Origin: Streptomyces sp. NBC_00620
GTDB lineage: Bacteria; Actinomycetota; Actinomycetes; Streptomycetales; Streptomycetaceae
NCBI RefSeq assembly: GCF_026341825.1
Contig: NZ_JAPENY010000003.1
Span: 2,542,001 to 2,606,000 of the forward strand
Direction: 5' to 3'
Length of the DNA stretch: 64,000 bases
Shown here: piece after piece, positions 41,861-50,645 of the stretch
Position numbering within the stretch: position 1 is the stretch's first letter
Layout of the letters: the number at the start of each line of letters is the position of its first letter
The notes under the pieces: generated by a model
Databases searched by the model: none
The model's input: the letters and a program-made list of their open reading frames with translations, nothing else
Told to the model about the DNA's origin: nothing
Position numbers and translations under genes: made by a program

Positions 41861-44065
41861 CTAATCCTCGGTCGGAAGCTCCACCGGAAGCGCGACTTCC
41901 GCTGCCGCCTCCGGTCCCTGTTCGAGCAGGACAGCGAAGCCGTCCTCGTTCAGAACCGGAACCTTCAGCTGCATGGCCTTGTCGTACTTGGAACCGGGAT
42001 TGTCTCCCACTACGACGAAAGATGTCTTCTTCGAAACAGAACCGGTCACTTTCGCTCCCCGGCTCTGCAGGGCCTCTTTCGCGCCATCCCGCGTGTGGTG
42101 TTCGAGCGTTCCGGTGACGACAACGGTGAGCCCTTCGAGCGGACGGGGCCCTTCGTCCTCTCCGGAACCCTCTTCCTCCAGGCGGACTCCAGCGGCCTTC
42201 CACTTCCGGATGATCTCGCGGTGCCAGTCCTCCGTGAACCACTGCTTGAGCGAGGCGGCGATGATGGCGCCGACGCCCTCGGTGGCGGCGAGCTCCTCCT
42301 CGGTGGCCGCCTCGATCCGGTCGATCGAGCGGAACTCGCGGGCCAGCGCCTCGGCCGCGACCGGCCCGACATGACGGATCGACAGCCCCGTCAGAATGCG
42401 GGCGAGCGGACGCTCCTTGGCCGCCGCGATGGTGTCCAGCATGGCGATCGCGTTCTTCTTCGGCTCGCCCTGCTGGTTGGCGAAGACCGTGGCGATCTTC
42501 TCCTCGCCCGTCTTCGGGTCGCGCTTGGGCAGTCCGCTGTCCTGGTCGAGGACGTACGCCTTGATGGGCAGCAGTCGCTCGATGGTGAGGTCGAAGAGGT
42601 CGCCCTCGTCCACGAGCGGTGGCTCGGCCGGCTCCAGCGGCTTGGTGAGCGCCGCGGCGGCGACGTACCCGAAGTGCTCGATGTCCAGCGCCTTGCGGCC
42701 CGCCAGGTAGAAGAGCCGCTCGCGCAACTGGGCCGGGCAGGTGCGGGCGTTCGGGCAGCGCAGGTCGATGTCGCCCTCCTTCATGGGCCGCAGCGGCGTA
42801 CCGCACTCGGGGCACTCCGCGGGCATCACGAACTCCCGCTCGCTGCCGTCGCGCAGATCGGTCACCGGCCCGAGGATCTCCGGGATGACGTCACCGGCCT
42901 TGCGCAGCACGACCGTGTCCCCGATGAGGACGCCCTTGGCCTTCACCACGTCCTGGTTGTGCAGGGTCGCGAACTCGACCTCGGAGCCGGCCACCGTGAC
43001 GGGTTCGACCTGCGCGTACGGCGTGACGCGGCCCGTGCGGCCCACACCCACCCGGATGTTGATCAGCTTGGTGTTGACCTCCTCGGGCGCGTACTTCCAG
43101 GCGATCGCCCAGCGCGGGGCACGGGCCGTGGAGCCCAGGCGGCCCTGGAGGCGGATTTCGTCGAGCTTGACGACCACCCCGTCGATCTCGTGCTCCACGG
43201 AGTGGCGGTTCTCCCCGTAGTACGCGATGAACTCCCGTACGCCGTCGAGGTCGTCGACCACCTTGGCGTACTGGGTGGTCGGCAGGCCCCACTCGCGCAG
43301 CAGGTCGTAGGCCTGGGAGAGGCGATCGATGTCGAAGCCCTCGCGGGCGCCGATGCCATGGACGACCATGTGCAGCGGACGGCTCGCGGTGACGCGGGGG
43401 TCCTTCTGGCGCAGGGAACCCGCCGCCGCGTTGCGGGGGTTGGCGAAGGGCTTGTCGCCGCCCTCCACCAGGCGGGCGTTGAGCTCCTCGAACTTCTCCA
43501 TCGGGAAGTAGACCTCGCCGCGGATCTCCACGAGGTCCGGGACGCGGTCGCCCTTGAGACGGTCCGGGATCTCCGCGATCGTGCGGACGTTGGGCGTGAT
43601 GTCCTCGCCCGTGCGGCCGTCGCCGCGGGTGGCCGCGCGCGTGAGGCGACCGTGCTCGTACGTGAGGTTGACCGCGAGGCCGTCGACCTTCAGCTCGCAC
43701 AGGAGGTGGTAGTCGGTGGTCCCCACGTCTCTCGCGACACGCTCCGCCCAGGCCGCGAGCTCCAGGTCGTCGAAGGCGTTGTCGAGCGAGAGCATGCGTT
43801 CGCGGTGCTGGACGGACGTGAACTCGGTCTCGTACGCGCCCGAGACCTTCTGGGTCGGGGAGTCGGGGGTGCGCAGCTCGGGATACTCGTCCTCGATGGC
43901 CTCGAGGGAGCGCAGGAGTTTGTCGAACTCCGCGTCGCTGACGACCGGTTGGTCCTTCACGTAGTACCGGAAGCGGTGCTCCTCGATCTGCTCGGAGAGC
44001 AGCGCGTGCTTCTCCCGCGCCTCGGCGGGTACCGATGTGGGCTCTGCGTGCTTTTCGCCGGCCAC
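41861..44065 (-). CDS. ligA: NAD-dependent DNA ligase
   Basis: The product is 734 residues with a GTG start. Domain order is Ia (HRFRYYVKDQPVVSDAEFDKLL), an adenylation domain with the KxDG lysine in LLCELKVDGLAVNL, an OB fold, a Zn finger (CPECGTPL, then CPNARTCPAQ), a helix-hairpin-helix region, and a C-terminal BRCT domain (LEGLTVVVTGTLEHHTR). It seals nicks in replication and repair. It is 15 bases downstream of the MetE-like gene on the same strand. Length and motifs are normal. Confidence 0.98.
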   Translation of the reverse strand: MAGEKHAEPTSVPAEAREKHALLSEQIEEHRFRYYVKDQPVVSDAEFDKLLRSLEAIEDEYPELRTPDSPTQKVSGAYETEFTSVQHRERMLSLDNAFDDLELAAWAERVARDVGTTDYHLLCELKVDGLAVNLTYEHGRLTRAATRGDGRTGEDITPNVRTIAEIPDRLKGDRVPDLVEIRGEVYFPMEKFEELNARLVEGGDKPFANPRNAAAGSLRQKDPRVTASRPLHMVVHGIGAREGFDIDRLSQAYDLLREWGLPTTQYAKVVDDLDGVREFIAYYGENRHSVEHEIDGVVVKLDEIRLQGRLGSTARAPRWAIAWKYAPEEVNTKLINIRVGVGRTGRVTPYAQVEPVTVAGSEVEFATLHNQDVVKAKGVLIGDTVVLRKAGDVIPEILGPVTDLRDGSEREFVMPAECPECGTPLRPMKEGDIDLRCPNARTCPAQLRERLFYLAGRKALDIEHFGYVAAAALTKPLEPAEPPLVDEGDLFDLTIERLLPIKAYVLDQDSGLPKRDPKTGEEKIATVFANQQGEPKKNAIAMLDTIAAAKERPLARILTGLSIRHVGPVAAEALAREFRSIDRIEAATEEELAATEGVGAIIAASLKQWFTEDWHREIIRKWKAAGVRLEEEGSGEDEGPRPLEGLTVVVTGTLEHHTRDGAKEALQSRGAKVTGSVSKKTSFVVVGDNPGSKYDKAMQLKVPVLNEDGFAVLLEQGPEAAAEVALPVELPTED

Positions 44066-44080
44066 CGTGTTGTCCTCCCG

Positions 44081-45088
44081 TTACTCAGGGTTGTCCGCGA
44101 GGGATCTCGCCGCCCGGACGCAGTGGGCGAGTGCCTTGCGCGCATGGTCGGGGGAAGCCCCCGCAAGCCCGCACGACGGAGTGATGGTGACCGCCTCCGC
44201 GAGAAGCCCCGGATGCAGCCCCAGCCTGCGCCACAGCGTCCTGACACCCATGACGCTACCGGCAGGGTCTGACAATGGACCGTCCACACCGGGGTCGACA
44301 CCGGCGAAGAGCCGGGTCCCGCCTTCCACTGCTTCCCCGATCACATCGTCGTCACGCTCGGTGAGGAGCGAGAAGTCGAAGGAGACGGCCGCGACGCCCG
44401 TTCTGCGCAGGAGTGCGAACGGCACGTCGGGCGCGCACGAGTGCACCACGACCGGCCCGCCGCTGTGAACCCCGATGACGTCCCGCAGGGTGGCCTCGAT
44501 CAGCTGCCGGTCGACGGCCCGGTGGGTCCGGTAGCCGCTCGCGCTCCTCACGTGCCCGCGCAGTACGGCGATGAGGGACGGCTCGTCGAGCTGGAGGACG
44601 AGCTGTGCTCCCGGAATGCGCCGCTGGACTTCTTCGAGGTGGACGCGCAGCCCCTCGGCGAGCGAACCGGCGAGATCCCGGCAGGCCCCGAGATCGGACA
44701 GCGCCACCTCGCCGTTCCTCAACTCCAGCGCGGCTGCCAGCGTCCAGGGGCCCACCGCCTGCACCTTCAGCGGCCCCTCGTACCCCTGGGTGAACTCCTC
44801 GATCGCGTCGAGGTCCTCGCCCAGCCACGACCTCGCCCTCCGGGTGTCCCGCCCCGGCCGGTCCCCGAGCCGCCATCCGCTGGGCTCCACGCGCGCGAAC
44901 AGCTCGACGAGCATCCCGGCGGTCCGCCCGATCATGTCCGCGCCGGGCCCCCGCGCGGGCAGCTCGGGCAGATGGGGGAAGTCCTCGAAGGACCCGACGA
45001 CCATCTTGGCCGCCTCCCGGGCATCCTCGCCCGGCATTGACCCGACCCCGGTGGCGGAACCGAACCTGAACTTGCTGTTTTCGCTCAC
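44081..45088 (-). CDS. Cobalamin-independent methionine synthase C-terminal domain-like protein
   Basis: The product is 335 residues with a GTG start. It is a single MetE C-terminal-type TIM barrel lacking the N-terminal half of full MetE. The predicted Zn ligands are His and Cys in VVHSCAPD and Cys in ITPSCGLAG. It has the ATGVGSMPGED opening of the short actinobacterial group, which may make methionine from another methyl donor or act in another methyl transfer. Strong conservation next to ligA suggests a housekeeping role. Function is inferred from fold only. Confidence 0.9.
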   Translation of the reverse strand: MSENSKFRFGSATGVGSMPGEDAREAAKMVVGSFEDFPHLPELPARGPGADMIGRTAGMLVELFARVEPSGWRLGDRPGRDTRRARSWLGEDLDAIEEFTQGYEGPLKVQAVGPWTLAAALELRNGEVALSDLGACRDLAGSLAEGLRVHLEEVQRRIPGAQLVLQLDEPSLIAVLRGHVRSASGYRTHRAVDRQLIEATLRDVIGVHSGGPVVVHSCAPDVPFALLRRTGVAAVSFDFSLLTERDDDVIGEAVEGGTRLFAGVDPGVDGPLSDPAGSVMGVRTLWRRLGLHPGLLAEAVTITPSCGLAGASPDHARKALAHCVRAARSLADNPE

Positions 45089-45119
45089 TCCGGAAGCGTA
45101 CGGAATGGTTCTCGGGAGG

Positions 45120-45809
45120 TCAGCGGCCCGGTCGCACCGTCAGGTCGTTGACCTCCGCGTCGCGCGGCAGGTCGAGGGCCATGAGGATCGTCGTCGCTAC
45201 GGACTCGGGGTCGATCCACTTCGACGCGTCGTACTTCTTGCCCTCCTGCTGGTGGACCTTGGCCTGCATGGGGCTGGCTGTGCGGCCGGGGTACACGGAG
45301 GTGACGCGGACACCGTTGCCGTGCTCCTCGTGGCGCAGGGAGTCCGCGAGGGCCTTCAGGCCGTGCTTGGAGGCTGCGTAAGCGGACCAGTCGGCGTGGG
45401 CGTTGAGGCCGGCGCCCGAGTTGACGAACAGCACGTGGCCCTGGGCGACGCGGAGTTGGGGCAGGAAGTGGCGGGTCAGCTCGGCGGGGGCGATCAGGTT
45501 GACGTTGAGCTGGTGGCGCCAGGACTTGGGGGTCAGCTCGCCGACCGGACCGAGGTCGACCACGCCCGCGATGTGCAGGAGTGAGTCGATCCGGTCGGGC
45601 AGCGTCTGGTGCGAGAACGCCCAGGAGAGCTTGTCCGGGTCCGCGAGGTCGCCGACGAGCGTCATCGCTCCCGGGTACGCCGCGGCGAGCTCCTTCGCGC
45701 GGCCCGCGTCGCGCGCGTGCAGCACGATGTCGTCCCCGCGCGCGTGGAGGCGGCGGGCGACCGCCGCGCCGATGCCGGAGCCCGCCCCGGTGATCACATG
45801 TGTAGCCAT
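45120..45809 (-). CDS. Short-chain dehydrogenase/reductase
   Basis: The product is about 229 residues. It has the NAD(P) motif TGAGSGIGAAVARRL, the LLHIAGVV (NNAG-like) segment, the catalytic Ser in FVNSGAGL, and the YAASKHGL Tyr/Lys pair. It is a classical SDR. Starts at ATG 45809 and 45818 are both possible. The gene lies 31 bp upstream of the MetE-like gene and 17 bp downstream of the LOG-family gene, all on the minus strand, so the four genes to ligA may be one unit. Substrate is unknown. Confidence 0.93.
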   Translation of the reverse strand: MATHVITGAGSGIGAAVARRLHARGDDIVLHARDAGRAKELAAAYPGAMTLVGDLADPDKLSWAFSHQTLPDRIDSLLHIAGVVDLGPVGELTPKSWRHQLNVNLIAPAELTRHFLPQLRVAQGHVLFVNSGAGLNAHADWSAYAASKHGLKALADSLRHEEHGNGVRVTSVYPGRTASPMQAKVHQQEGKKYDASKWIDPESVATTILMALDLPRDAEVNDLTVRPGR

Positions 45810-45825
45810 GCGCGCCATGCTCGCA

Positions 45826-46365
45826 TCACTGCTGGCCCCGGCTCTCCTCGAGGTAGGCCAGGGCGCCCACCGGCTCCTCCGCGAAGAACACCAGCTCAGT
45901 GAGCGGAAGCGGCAGGAAACCCTCGTCCTCCATACGCCGGAACTGCTCCTTGAGGCCGTCGTAGAAGCCCGCCGTGTTGAGCAGCACCACCGGCTTCCGC
46001 GTCTTCCCGTGCTTCTTCAGCTCCAGGATCTCGGTCGCCTCGTCGAGCGTCCCCGTTCCGCCGACCATGACCACCACCGCGTCGGCCTTCTCCAGGAGCA
46101 GCGCCTTGCGCTCGGCGAGGTCACCCGCGATGACCATCTCGTCGGCGTTCGGACGGACCTTGGCCGCCAGGAAGTCCACGGAGACGCCCAGCAGGCGCCC
46201 GCCCGCCTCCTGCACACCATCGGCGACCACCTTCATGAGACCGACGTCCGAACCGCCCCACACCAGGGTGTGACCGCCTTTGCCGAGCAGTTCCGCGAAC
46301 TCCCGCGCGGGGCGCGTGTAGCGGTCGTCGAGGTCGGCGGCGGAGAGGAAGACGCAGATATTCAT
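45826..46365 (-). CDS. LOG-family Rossmann protein (TIGR00730)
   Basis: The product is 179 residues. It has the family fold: NICVFLSAA, LVWGGSDVGLMKVVADG, the phosphate-binding VGGTGTLDEATEIL motif, and KPVVLLNTAGFYDGL. Canonical LOG phosphoribohydrolases have PGGxGTxxE; here the Pro is Val and the second loop has GSDVGLMK instead of GGxxGLMG. Classical members cleave cytokinin riboside monophosphates and similar nucleotides. The altered motif makes activity uncertain. Confidence 0.88.
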   Translation of the reverse strand: MNICVFLSAADLDDRYTRPAREFAELLGKGGHTLVWGGSDVGLMKVVADGVQEAGGRLLGVSVDFLAAKVRPNADEMVIAGDLAERKALLLEKADAVVVMVGGTGTLDEATEILELKKHGKTRKPVVLLNTAGFYDGLKEQFRRMEDEGFLPLPLTELVFFAEEPVGALAYLEESRGQQ

Positions 46366-46415
46366 GCGTCCACGGTACGGGGGAAGAACTCCCGGCCCGC
46401 CGGTGCTGTCCAGGT

Positions 46416-46739
46416 ATGGCTGAAGGACACACGATCACCATCGAGCAAGGCACGGAGCGCGTACGCGTCGTGCACGGCGACCAGGTCCTGGCGGAGAGCG
46501 ACCGCCCCCTGTTGCTGCGCGAGACCGGCTGTCCCGTGCGCTACTACCTACCCCCCGAGGACGTCCGTCTCGATCTCCTGGCGGCTTCCGAGACCCACAC
46601 GTACTGCCCGTTCAAGGGCACCGCGTCCTACTGGTCGCTCCCCGACACGGCGGACCTCGTCTGGGCCTACCCCGACCCCAAGGCCGAAGTCACCCAGATC
46701 AAGGACCACCTGTGCTTCTACGAAGTGGAAGTGGTGTGA
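46416..46739 (+). CDS. DUF427 domain protein
   Basis: The product is 107 residues. It contains the DUF427 hallmarks: VRVVHGDQVLAESDRPLLLRE, YYLPPEDV, TYCPFKGTASYWSL and WAYPDPKAEV. The fold is a small beta barrel; biochemical role is unknown. It is a solitary plus-strand gene between two minus-strand blocks and converges on mnmA with a 13-bp gap. Confidence 0.92.
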   Translation: MAEGHTITIEQGTERVRVVHGDQVLAESDRPLLLRETGCPVRYYLPPEDVRLDLLAASETHTYCPFKGTASYWSLPDTADLVWAYPDPKAEVTQIKDHLCFYEVEVV

Positions 46740-46752
46740 CCCGCAGGCGCCC

Positions 46753-47880
46753 CTAGACCGACGCCGTCGCGCGCGTGGTCGTCGCGATCGTCGCGGAGCC
46801 CACCACGCGCGTGCCGTCGTACAACACGACCGCCTGGCCGGGGGCGACCCCGCGGACCGGCTCGGTGAAGCTGACCTCGAGGGTGCCGTCGACGAGTTCC
46901 GCCGTGACCGTCGTCTCGCCGCCGTGGGCGCGGAGTTGGGCGGTGTAGGTGCCGGGGCCGGAGGGGGCCGTGCCGCACCAGCGGGGCTTGATCGCGGTCA
47001 GGCCGTTGACGTCAAGGGCGGCCGCCGGGCCGACCGTGACCGTGTTGTCGACCGGGGAGATGTCCAGGACGTAGCGCGGCTTGCCATCGGCGGCCGGGGT
47101 GCCGATGCGGAGCCCCTTGCGCTGGCCGATCGTGTAGCCGTACGCGCCCTCGTGGGTGCCCAGCTTGGTGCCGGACTCGTCGACGATGTCGCCCTCGGCC
47201 TTGCCGAGACGGTTCGCCAGGAAGCCCTGGGTGTCGCCGTCGGCGATGAAGCAGATGTCGTGGGAGTCCGGCTTCTTGGCGACGGCGAGGCCGCGGCGCT
47301 CGGCCTCCGCGCGGATTTCGTCCTTCGTGGTGACCGTGTCGCCGAGCGGGAACAGGGCGTGCGCGAGCTGGCGGTCGTCGAGGACACCGAGGACGTACGA
47401 CTGGTCCTTGGCCATGTCGGAGGCGCGGTGCAGCTCGCGCGTGCCGTCCTCGCGGACGATCACCTGCGCATAGTGGCCCGTGCAGACCGCGTCGAAGCCG
47501 AGCGCGAGCGCCTTGTCGAGCAGCGCGGCGAACTTGATCTTCTCGTTGCAGCGCAGGCACGGGTTCGGGGTGCGCCCCGCCTCGTACTCGGCGACGAAGT
47601 CCTCGACCACGTCCTCGCGGAAGCGCTCGGCGAGGTCCCACACGTAGAAGGGGATGCCGATGACGTCGGCCGCGCGGCGGGCGTCGCGCGAGTCCTCGAT
47701 GGTGCAACAGCCACGCGCGCCGGTGCGGAACGATTGCGGGTTGGCGGAGAGCGCGAGGTGCACGCCCGTCACGTCGTGGCCGGCTTCCGCCGCGCGGGCG
47801 GCGGCTACGGCGGAGTCCACTCCACCCGACATGGCGGCGAGTACGCGAAGGGTACGGGGGCGCTGCGAGGTCTCAGTCAT
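46753..47880 (-). CDS. mnmA: tRNA 2-thiouridine(34) synthase
   Basis: The product is 375 residues from ATG 47880, with GGAGGGG just upstream. It has the PP-loop AAMSGGVDSAVAAARA, the catalytic Cys in NPCLRCNEKIKF and the second Cys in SHDICFIADGD, then the tRNA-binding middle and the C-terminal beta barrel. It thiolates U34 of Lys, Glu and Gln tRNAs with sulfur relayed from a cysteine desulfurase. The desulfurase gene lies nearby on the same strand, with the amidase gene inserted on the other strand between them. A much longer in-frame reading upstream is an artefact. Confidence 0.97.
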   Translation of the reverse strand: MTETSQRPRTLRVLAAMSGGVDSAVAAARAAEAGHDVTGVHLALSANPQSFRTGARGCCTIEDSRDARRAADVIGIPFYVWDLAERFREDVVEDFVAEYEAGRTPNPCLRCNEKIKFAALLDKALALGFDAVCTGHYAQVIVREDGTRELHRASDMAKDQSYVLGVLDDRQLAHALFPLGDTVTTKDEIRAEAERRGLAVAKKPDSHDICFIADGDTQGFLANRLGKAEGDIVDESGTKLGTHEGAYGYTIGQRKGLRIGTPAADGKPRYVLDISPVDNTVTVGPAAALDVNGLTAIKPRWCGTAPSGPGTYTAQLRAHGGETTVTAELVDGTLEVSFTEPVRGVAPGQAVVLYDGTRVVGSATIATTTRATASV

Positions 47881-47940
47881 AACCCCTCCAGGGTACGGGG
47901 CCCTGGGAACCGAAGCCCGCGAGTATCCGTTGAAGATCGC

Positions 47941-48666
47941 ATGGGGGAGAAAAAGGCGGACGCGAAGGCCCGGACGAAGGGCCGCAGGGCCAAGGACGGC
48001 GACCGGCGGGTCGGGCGCCGGGCGCTGCTCATCGGCGGTGCGGCGGCCGCCGTGGGCAGTGTCGTGCTGGCGCGGGACGAGCTCGCGCGCCTGTGGTGGC
48101 GGCTGCCGAGCGTGGAGAAGCCGCGCAAGGAGGGCGAGGTCGACTTCACGGGCGCCCAGTGGGTGGCCGCGTCGTCGGCGAACTGGCGTCGGGCGGACCG
48201 GCCCGACGACTACGGGATAGACCGGGTGATCATCCATGTCACCCAGGGCAGCTTCGACAGCGCGGTGAAGGTCTTCCAGGACCCGGGGCACGGCGCGGCC
48301 GCGCACTACATCGTCCGCAAGGACGGTCACATCACCCAGATGATCCGCGAGCTGGACGTGGCGTACCACGCGGGGAACCGGCAGTTCAACGAACGGAGCG
48401 TCGGCATCGAGCACGAGGGCTTCGTGGACCGTCCGCAGGATTTCACGGACGCGATGTACGCGGCCTCGGCACGGCTGACGGCCCGGATATGCGCGCGGTA
48501 CGACATCCCCGTCGACCGGGAGCACATCATCGGGCACGTGGAGGTGCCGGGAACCGATCACACGGACCCGGGGCCGCACTGGGACTGGGACCGGTACATA
48601 CCGCTCGTACGGCAGGCGCTGTCCGCCCAGAAACAGACTCAGGCGGCCGGGACCCCCGCCGCCTGA
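47941..48666 (+). CDS. N-acetylmuramoyl-L-alanine amidase (Amidase_2), Tat-type secretion signal
   Basis: The product is 241 residues. A basic, Lys/Arg-rich N-terminus leads to a twin-arginine-like signal (RRVGRRALLIGGAAAAVGSVVLA). An Amidase_2 domain follows at about residues 85-225: first Zn ligand His in RVIIHVTQG, Tyr/His in VAYHAGN, Glu in SVGIEHEGF, and the last ligands in IIGHVEVPGTDHTDPG. It cleaves the glycan-peptide bond of peptidoglycan outside the membrane. It is the only plus-strand gene between mnmA and the cysteine desulfurase. ATG 47941 is the only sensible start; a long in-frame reading from 45403 is spurious. Confidence 0.95.
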   Translation: MGEKKADAKARTKGRRAKDGDRRVGRRALLIGGAAAAVGSVVLARDELARLWWRLPSVEKPRKEGEVDFTGAQWVAASSANWRRADRPDDYGIDRVIIHVTQGSFDSAVKVFQDPGHGAAAHYIVRKDGHITQMIRELDVAYHAGNRQFNERSVGIEHEGFVDRPQDFTDAMYAASARLTARICARYDIPVDREHIIGHVEVPGTDHTDPGPHWDWDRYIPLVRQALSAQKQTQAAGTPAA

Positions 48667-48686
48667 GTCCCGTCGGCCGGGTCCCG

Positions 48687-49856
48687 CTAGCTGAGTCCCG
48701 CCGTACGCGCCCGTTCCACCGCCGGTCCGATCGCGCGGGCCACCGCCTCGACGTCCGCCTCCGTGGAGGTGTGGCCGAGGGAGAAGCGGAGGGTGCCGCG
48801 GGCCAGGTCGGGGTCGGTGCCGGTGGCGAGGAGGACATGGCTGGGCTGGGCCACTCCGGCAGTGCACGCGGAGCCGGTGGAGCACTCGATGCCCTGCGCG
48901 TCCAGGAGGAGGAGCAGGGAGTCGCCCTCGCAGCCGGGGAACGTGAAGTGCGCGTTGGCCGGCAGCCGCCCCCCGTCGGCCGGGTCGCCGCCGAGGATCG
49001 CGTCGGGCACGGCCTTGCGCACGGCCTCGACCAGTTCGTCGCGCAGGCCGCCGATCTCCCGGGCGAACCACTCGCGCTGCTCGGCGGCGAGCCGCCCGGC
49101 GACGGCGAACGACGCGATCGCGGGCACGTCGAGCGTGCCGGAGCGGACATGGCGTTCCTGGCCACCGCCGTGCAGGACGGGTACGGGGCTGTACTCGCGG
49201 CCCAGGAGCAGCGCGCCGATGCCGTACGGGCCGCCGATCTTGTGGCCCGAGACGGTCATGGCGGCGAGGCCCGAGGCGCCGAAGTCGACGGGGACCTGGC
49301 CGAAGGCCTGGACGGCGTCGGCGTGCAGCGGGATGCCGAACTCGGCGGCGGCGGCGGCCAGTTCGCGGACCGGCATCACGGTGCCGATCTCGTTGTTGGC
49401 CCACATCACTGTGGCGAGGGCGACGTCGTCGGGGTTGCGGGCGATGGCCTCGCGCAGGGCGTCCGGGTGGACACGGCCGTAGGGGTCCACCGGGAGGTAC
49501 TCGACGGTGGCGCCCTCGTGTTCGCCGAGCCAGTGGACGGCGTCGAGGACGGCGTGGTGTTCGACGGGGCTCGCGAGGATGCGGGTGCGGGCGGGGTCGG
49601 CGTCGCGGCGGGCCCAGTACAGGCCCTTCACCGCGAGGTTGTCGGCCTCGGTGCCGCCGGAGGTGAAGACCACCTCACTGGGGCGTGCGGCGAGGGCGTC
49701 CGCCAGGGTTTCGCGGGCTTCCTCGACGGTACGCCTGGCTCGGCGGCCGGCGGCGTGGAGGGAGGAGGCGTTGCCCGTGACGCTGAGCTGGGCGGTCAGT
49801 GCCTCTACCGCCTCAGGGAGCATCGGGGTGGTCGCGGCGTGGTCGAGGTAAGCCAT
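48687..49856 (-). CDS. Cysteine desulfurase
   Basis: The product is 389 residues of the IscS/NifS class. It contains AYLDHAATTP, the PLP lysine in TVSGHKIGGPYGIGAL, His in SPVEHHAVL and the nucleophilic Cys in GIECSTGSACTAG. It converts cysteine to alanine and a persulfide for tRNA thiolation or Fe-S assembly. With no SUF or ISC genes nearby and mnmA in the neighbourhood, its likely acceptor is MnmA (inference). Confidence 0.97.
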   Translation of the reverse strand: MAYLDHAATTPMLPEAVEALTAQLSVTGNASSLHAAGRRARRTVEEARETLADALAARPSEVVFTSGGTEADNLAVKGLYWARRDADPARTRILASPVEHHAVLDAVHWLGEHEGATVEYLPVDPYGRVHPDALREAIARNPDDVALATVMWANNEIGTVMPVRELAAAAAEFGIPLHADAVQAFGQVPVDFGASGLAAMTVSGHKIGGPYGIGALLLGREYSPVPVLHGGGQERHVRSGTLDVPAIASFAVAGRLAAEQREWFAREIGGLRDELVEAVRKAVPDAILGGDPADGGRLPANAHFTFPGCEGDSLLLLLDAQGIECSTGSACTAGVAQPSHVLLATGTDPDLARGTLRFSLGHTSTEADVEAVARAIGPAVERARTAGLS

Positions 49857-49894
49857 GGTGGGCCCGATTCTACGGGCCCTTCCTCCACTGCCTC

Positions 49895-49916
49895 GGCCCC
49901 CACCCGGGGGTGGGCC
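49895..49916 (-). terminator. Short hairpin after the DUF4190-like gene
   Basis: A compact G/C stem (CCCAC core with GTGGG) about 35 bases past the stop of the DUF4190-like gene, in its reading direction. It has no clear T run. Confidence 0.5.
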
Positions 49917-49950
49917 TCGTCCTGGCCGTCACCCGGGGGCATGTCGCGCC

Positions 49951-50244
49951 CTAGAAGCTCCAGGACACCGTGCTGTCGAACTGCATGAGTGTCACGAGCA
50001 CGACCAGGTCCGCGATGCCCAGGCCGAGGCCCAGGAACGCGCGACCCTTGCGGGCCGTGCCGCGGTAGAGGGCGGCACAGGCGAGGACGATGGCCGTGGG
50101 GCCCAGGAGGATGTTGAGGACCAGGAGGCCGAGGAGGCCGAGGATGAAGGAGGCGACGGCCATGCCGTCGGCGTCCCGCCCGGCGGTCCTGCGGGTCGGC
50201 GCGGGCGTACGGGAATCGGCGGGCGTGAGTTCGGTGAGTTCCAT
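49951..50244 (-). CDS. DUF4190-type small membrane protein
   Basis: The product is 97 residues from ATG 50244. A polar Pro/Thr/Arg-rich N-terminus precedes two TM helices (ASFILGLLGLLVLNILLGPTAI and AFLGLGLGIADLVVLVTLM) flanking the short GTARKGRA loop, as in DUF4190 proteins. Role unknown. It is 47 bp downstream of another small membrane-protein gene on the same strand and divergent from a TetR gene. Confidence 0.82.
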   Translation of the reverse strand: MELTELTPADSRTPAPTRRTAGRDADGMAVASFILGLLGLLVLNILLGPTAIVLACAALYRGTARKGRAFLGLGLGIADLVVLVTLMQFDSTVSWSF

Positions 50245-50291
50245 GGTGTGAGTCCGCTCCCAACAGTTGAGTTGGTGGAGGTGTGGCGCGG

Positions 50292-50459
50292 TCAGTTGGT
50301 GGAGGTCGGGCGTCGGCGGGCGTGCCGCTCGCGTACCGCGAAGACGGCCAGCCAGATGCCGATGACGACGGCGGCGACGAGGCTGACGGGCAGCGGCGCG
50401 TGGGCCACGGAGCCCATCACGACACCCATCAGCAGGAGGGCGGCGACGAGGAAGAGCAT
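50292..50459 (-). CDS. Small two-TM membrane protein, 55 residues
   Basis: ATG 50459 with AGAGG upstream opens a 55-codon ORF below the usual calling limit. Two hydrophobic helices, LFLVAALLLMGVVMGSVA and SLVAAVVIGIWLAVFAV, are followed by a basic tail (RERHARRRP). Start, ribosome site, codon bias and position ahead of the DUF4190 gene all support a real gene. Both may be regulated by the divergent TetR protein. Function unknown. Confidence 0.75.
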   Translation of the reverse strand: MLFLVAALLLMGVVMGSVAHAPLPVSLVAAVVIGIWLAVFAVRERHARRRPTSTN

Positions 50460-50551
50460 GGGATGCCTCTCGTGAAGTCTCGAAGTCCGGTCCAGGAACC
50501 TGTCCGGGTCTCGACGGTGAGACCCGTTGCGTTTCCGGGACTTGACGACTC

Positions 50552-50581
50552 AGTGAACGGTTGTAGTAACACTTGTTCACT
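50552..50581. promoter_or_regulatory. Candidate TetR operator O1
   Basis: A 30-bp dyad has outer arms AGTGAAC and GTTCACT, a conserved inner TGT/ACA, and unmatched triplets between. It lies in the divergent region of the TetR gene (50646). A plus-strand -35 TTGACG (50542-50547) and -10 TAGTAA (50564-50569) flank and overlap it, so the bound repressor would block transcription. Confidence 0.6.
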
Positions 50582-50626
50582 GACTCCAGAGTCTAGCGCG
50601 TCTCCCGGCTTTCCAATTACAGAGAA

Positions 50627-50639
50627 CAGTTGTTAACTG
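50627..50639. promoter_or_regulatory. Candidate TetR operator O2
   Basis: CAGTT-GTT-AACTG is a perfect 13-bp inverted repeat ending six bases before the TetR start codon. It covers the place where a ribosome site would be; no Shine-Dalgarno is seen. Confidence 0.45.
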
Positions 50640-50645
50640 CATGGC

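Noticed and set aside
45403..48666. 1087-codon plus-strand open frame
   Set aside because: Runs antisense through several minus-strand genes; only its last part (from 47941) encodes the amidase. The rest is a high-GC shadow frame.
46753..49404. 883-codon minus-strand frame
   Set aside because: Only the part from 47880 is MnmA with a ribosome site; the upstream extension crosses the antisense amidase.
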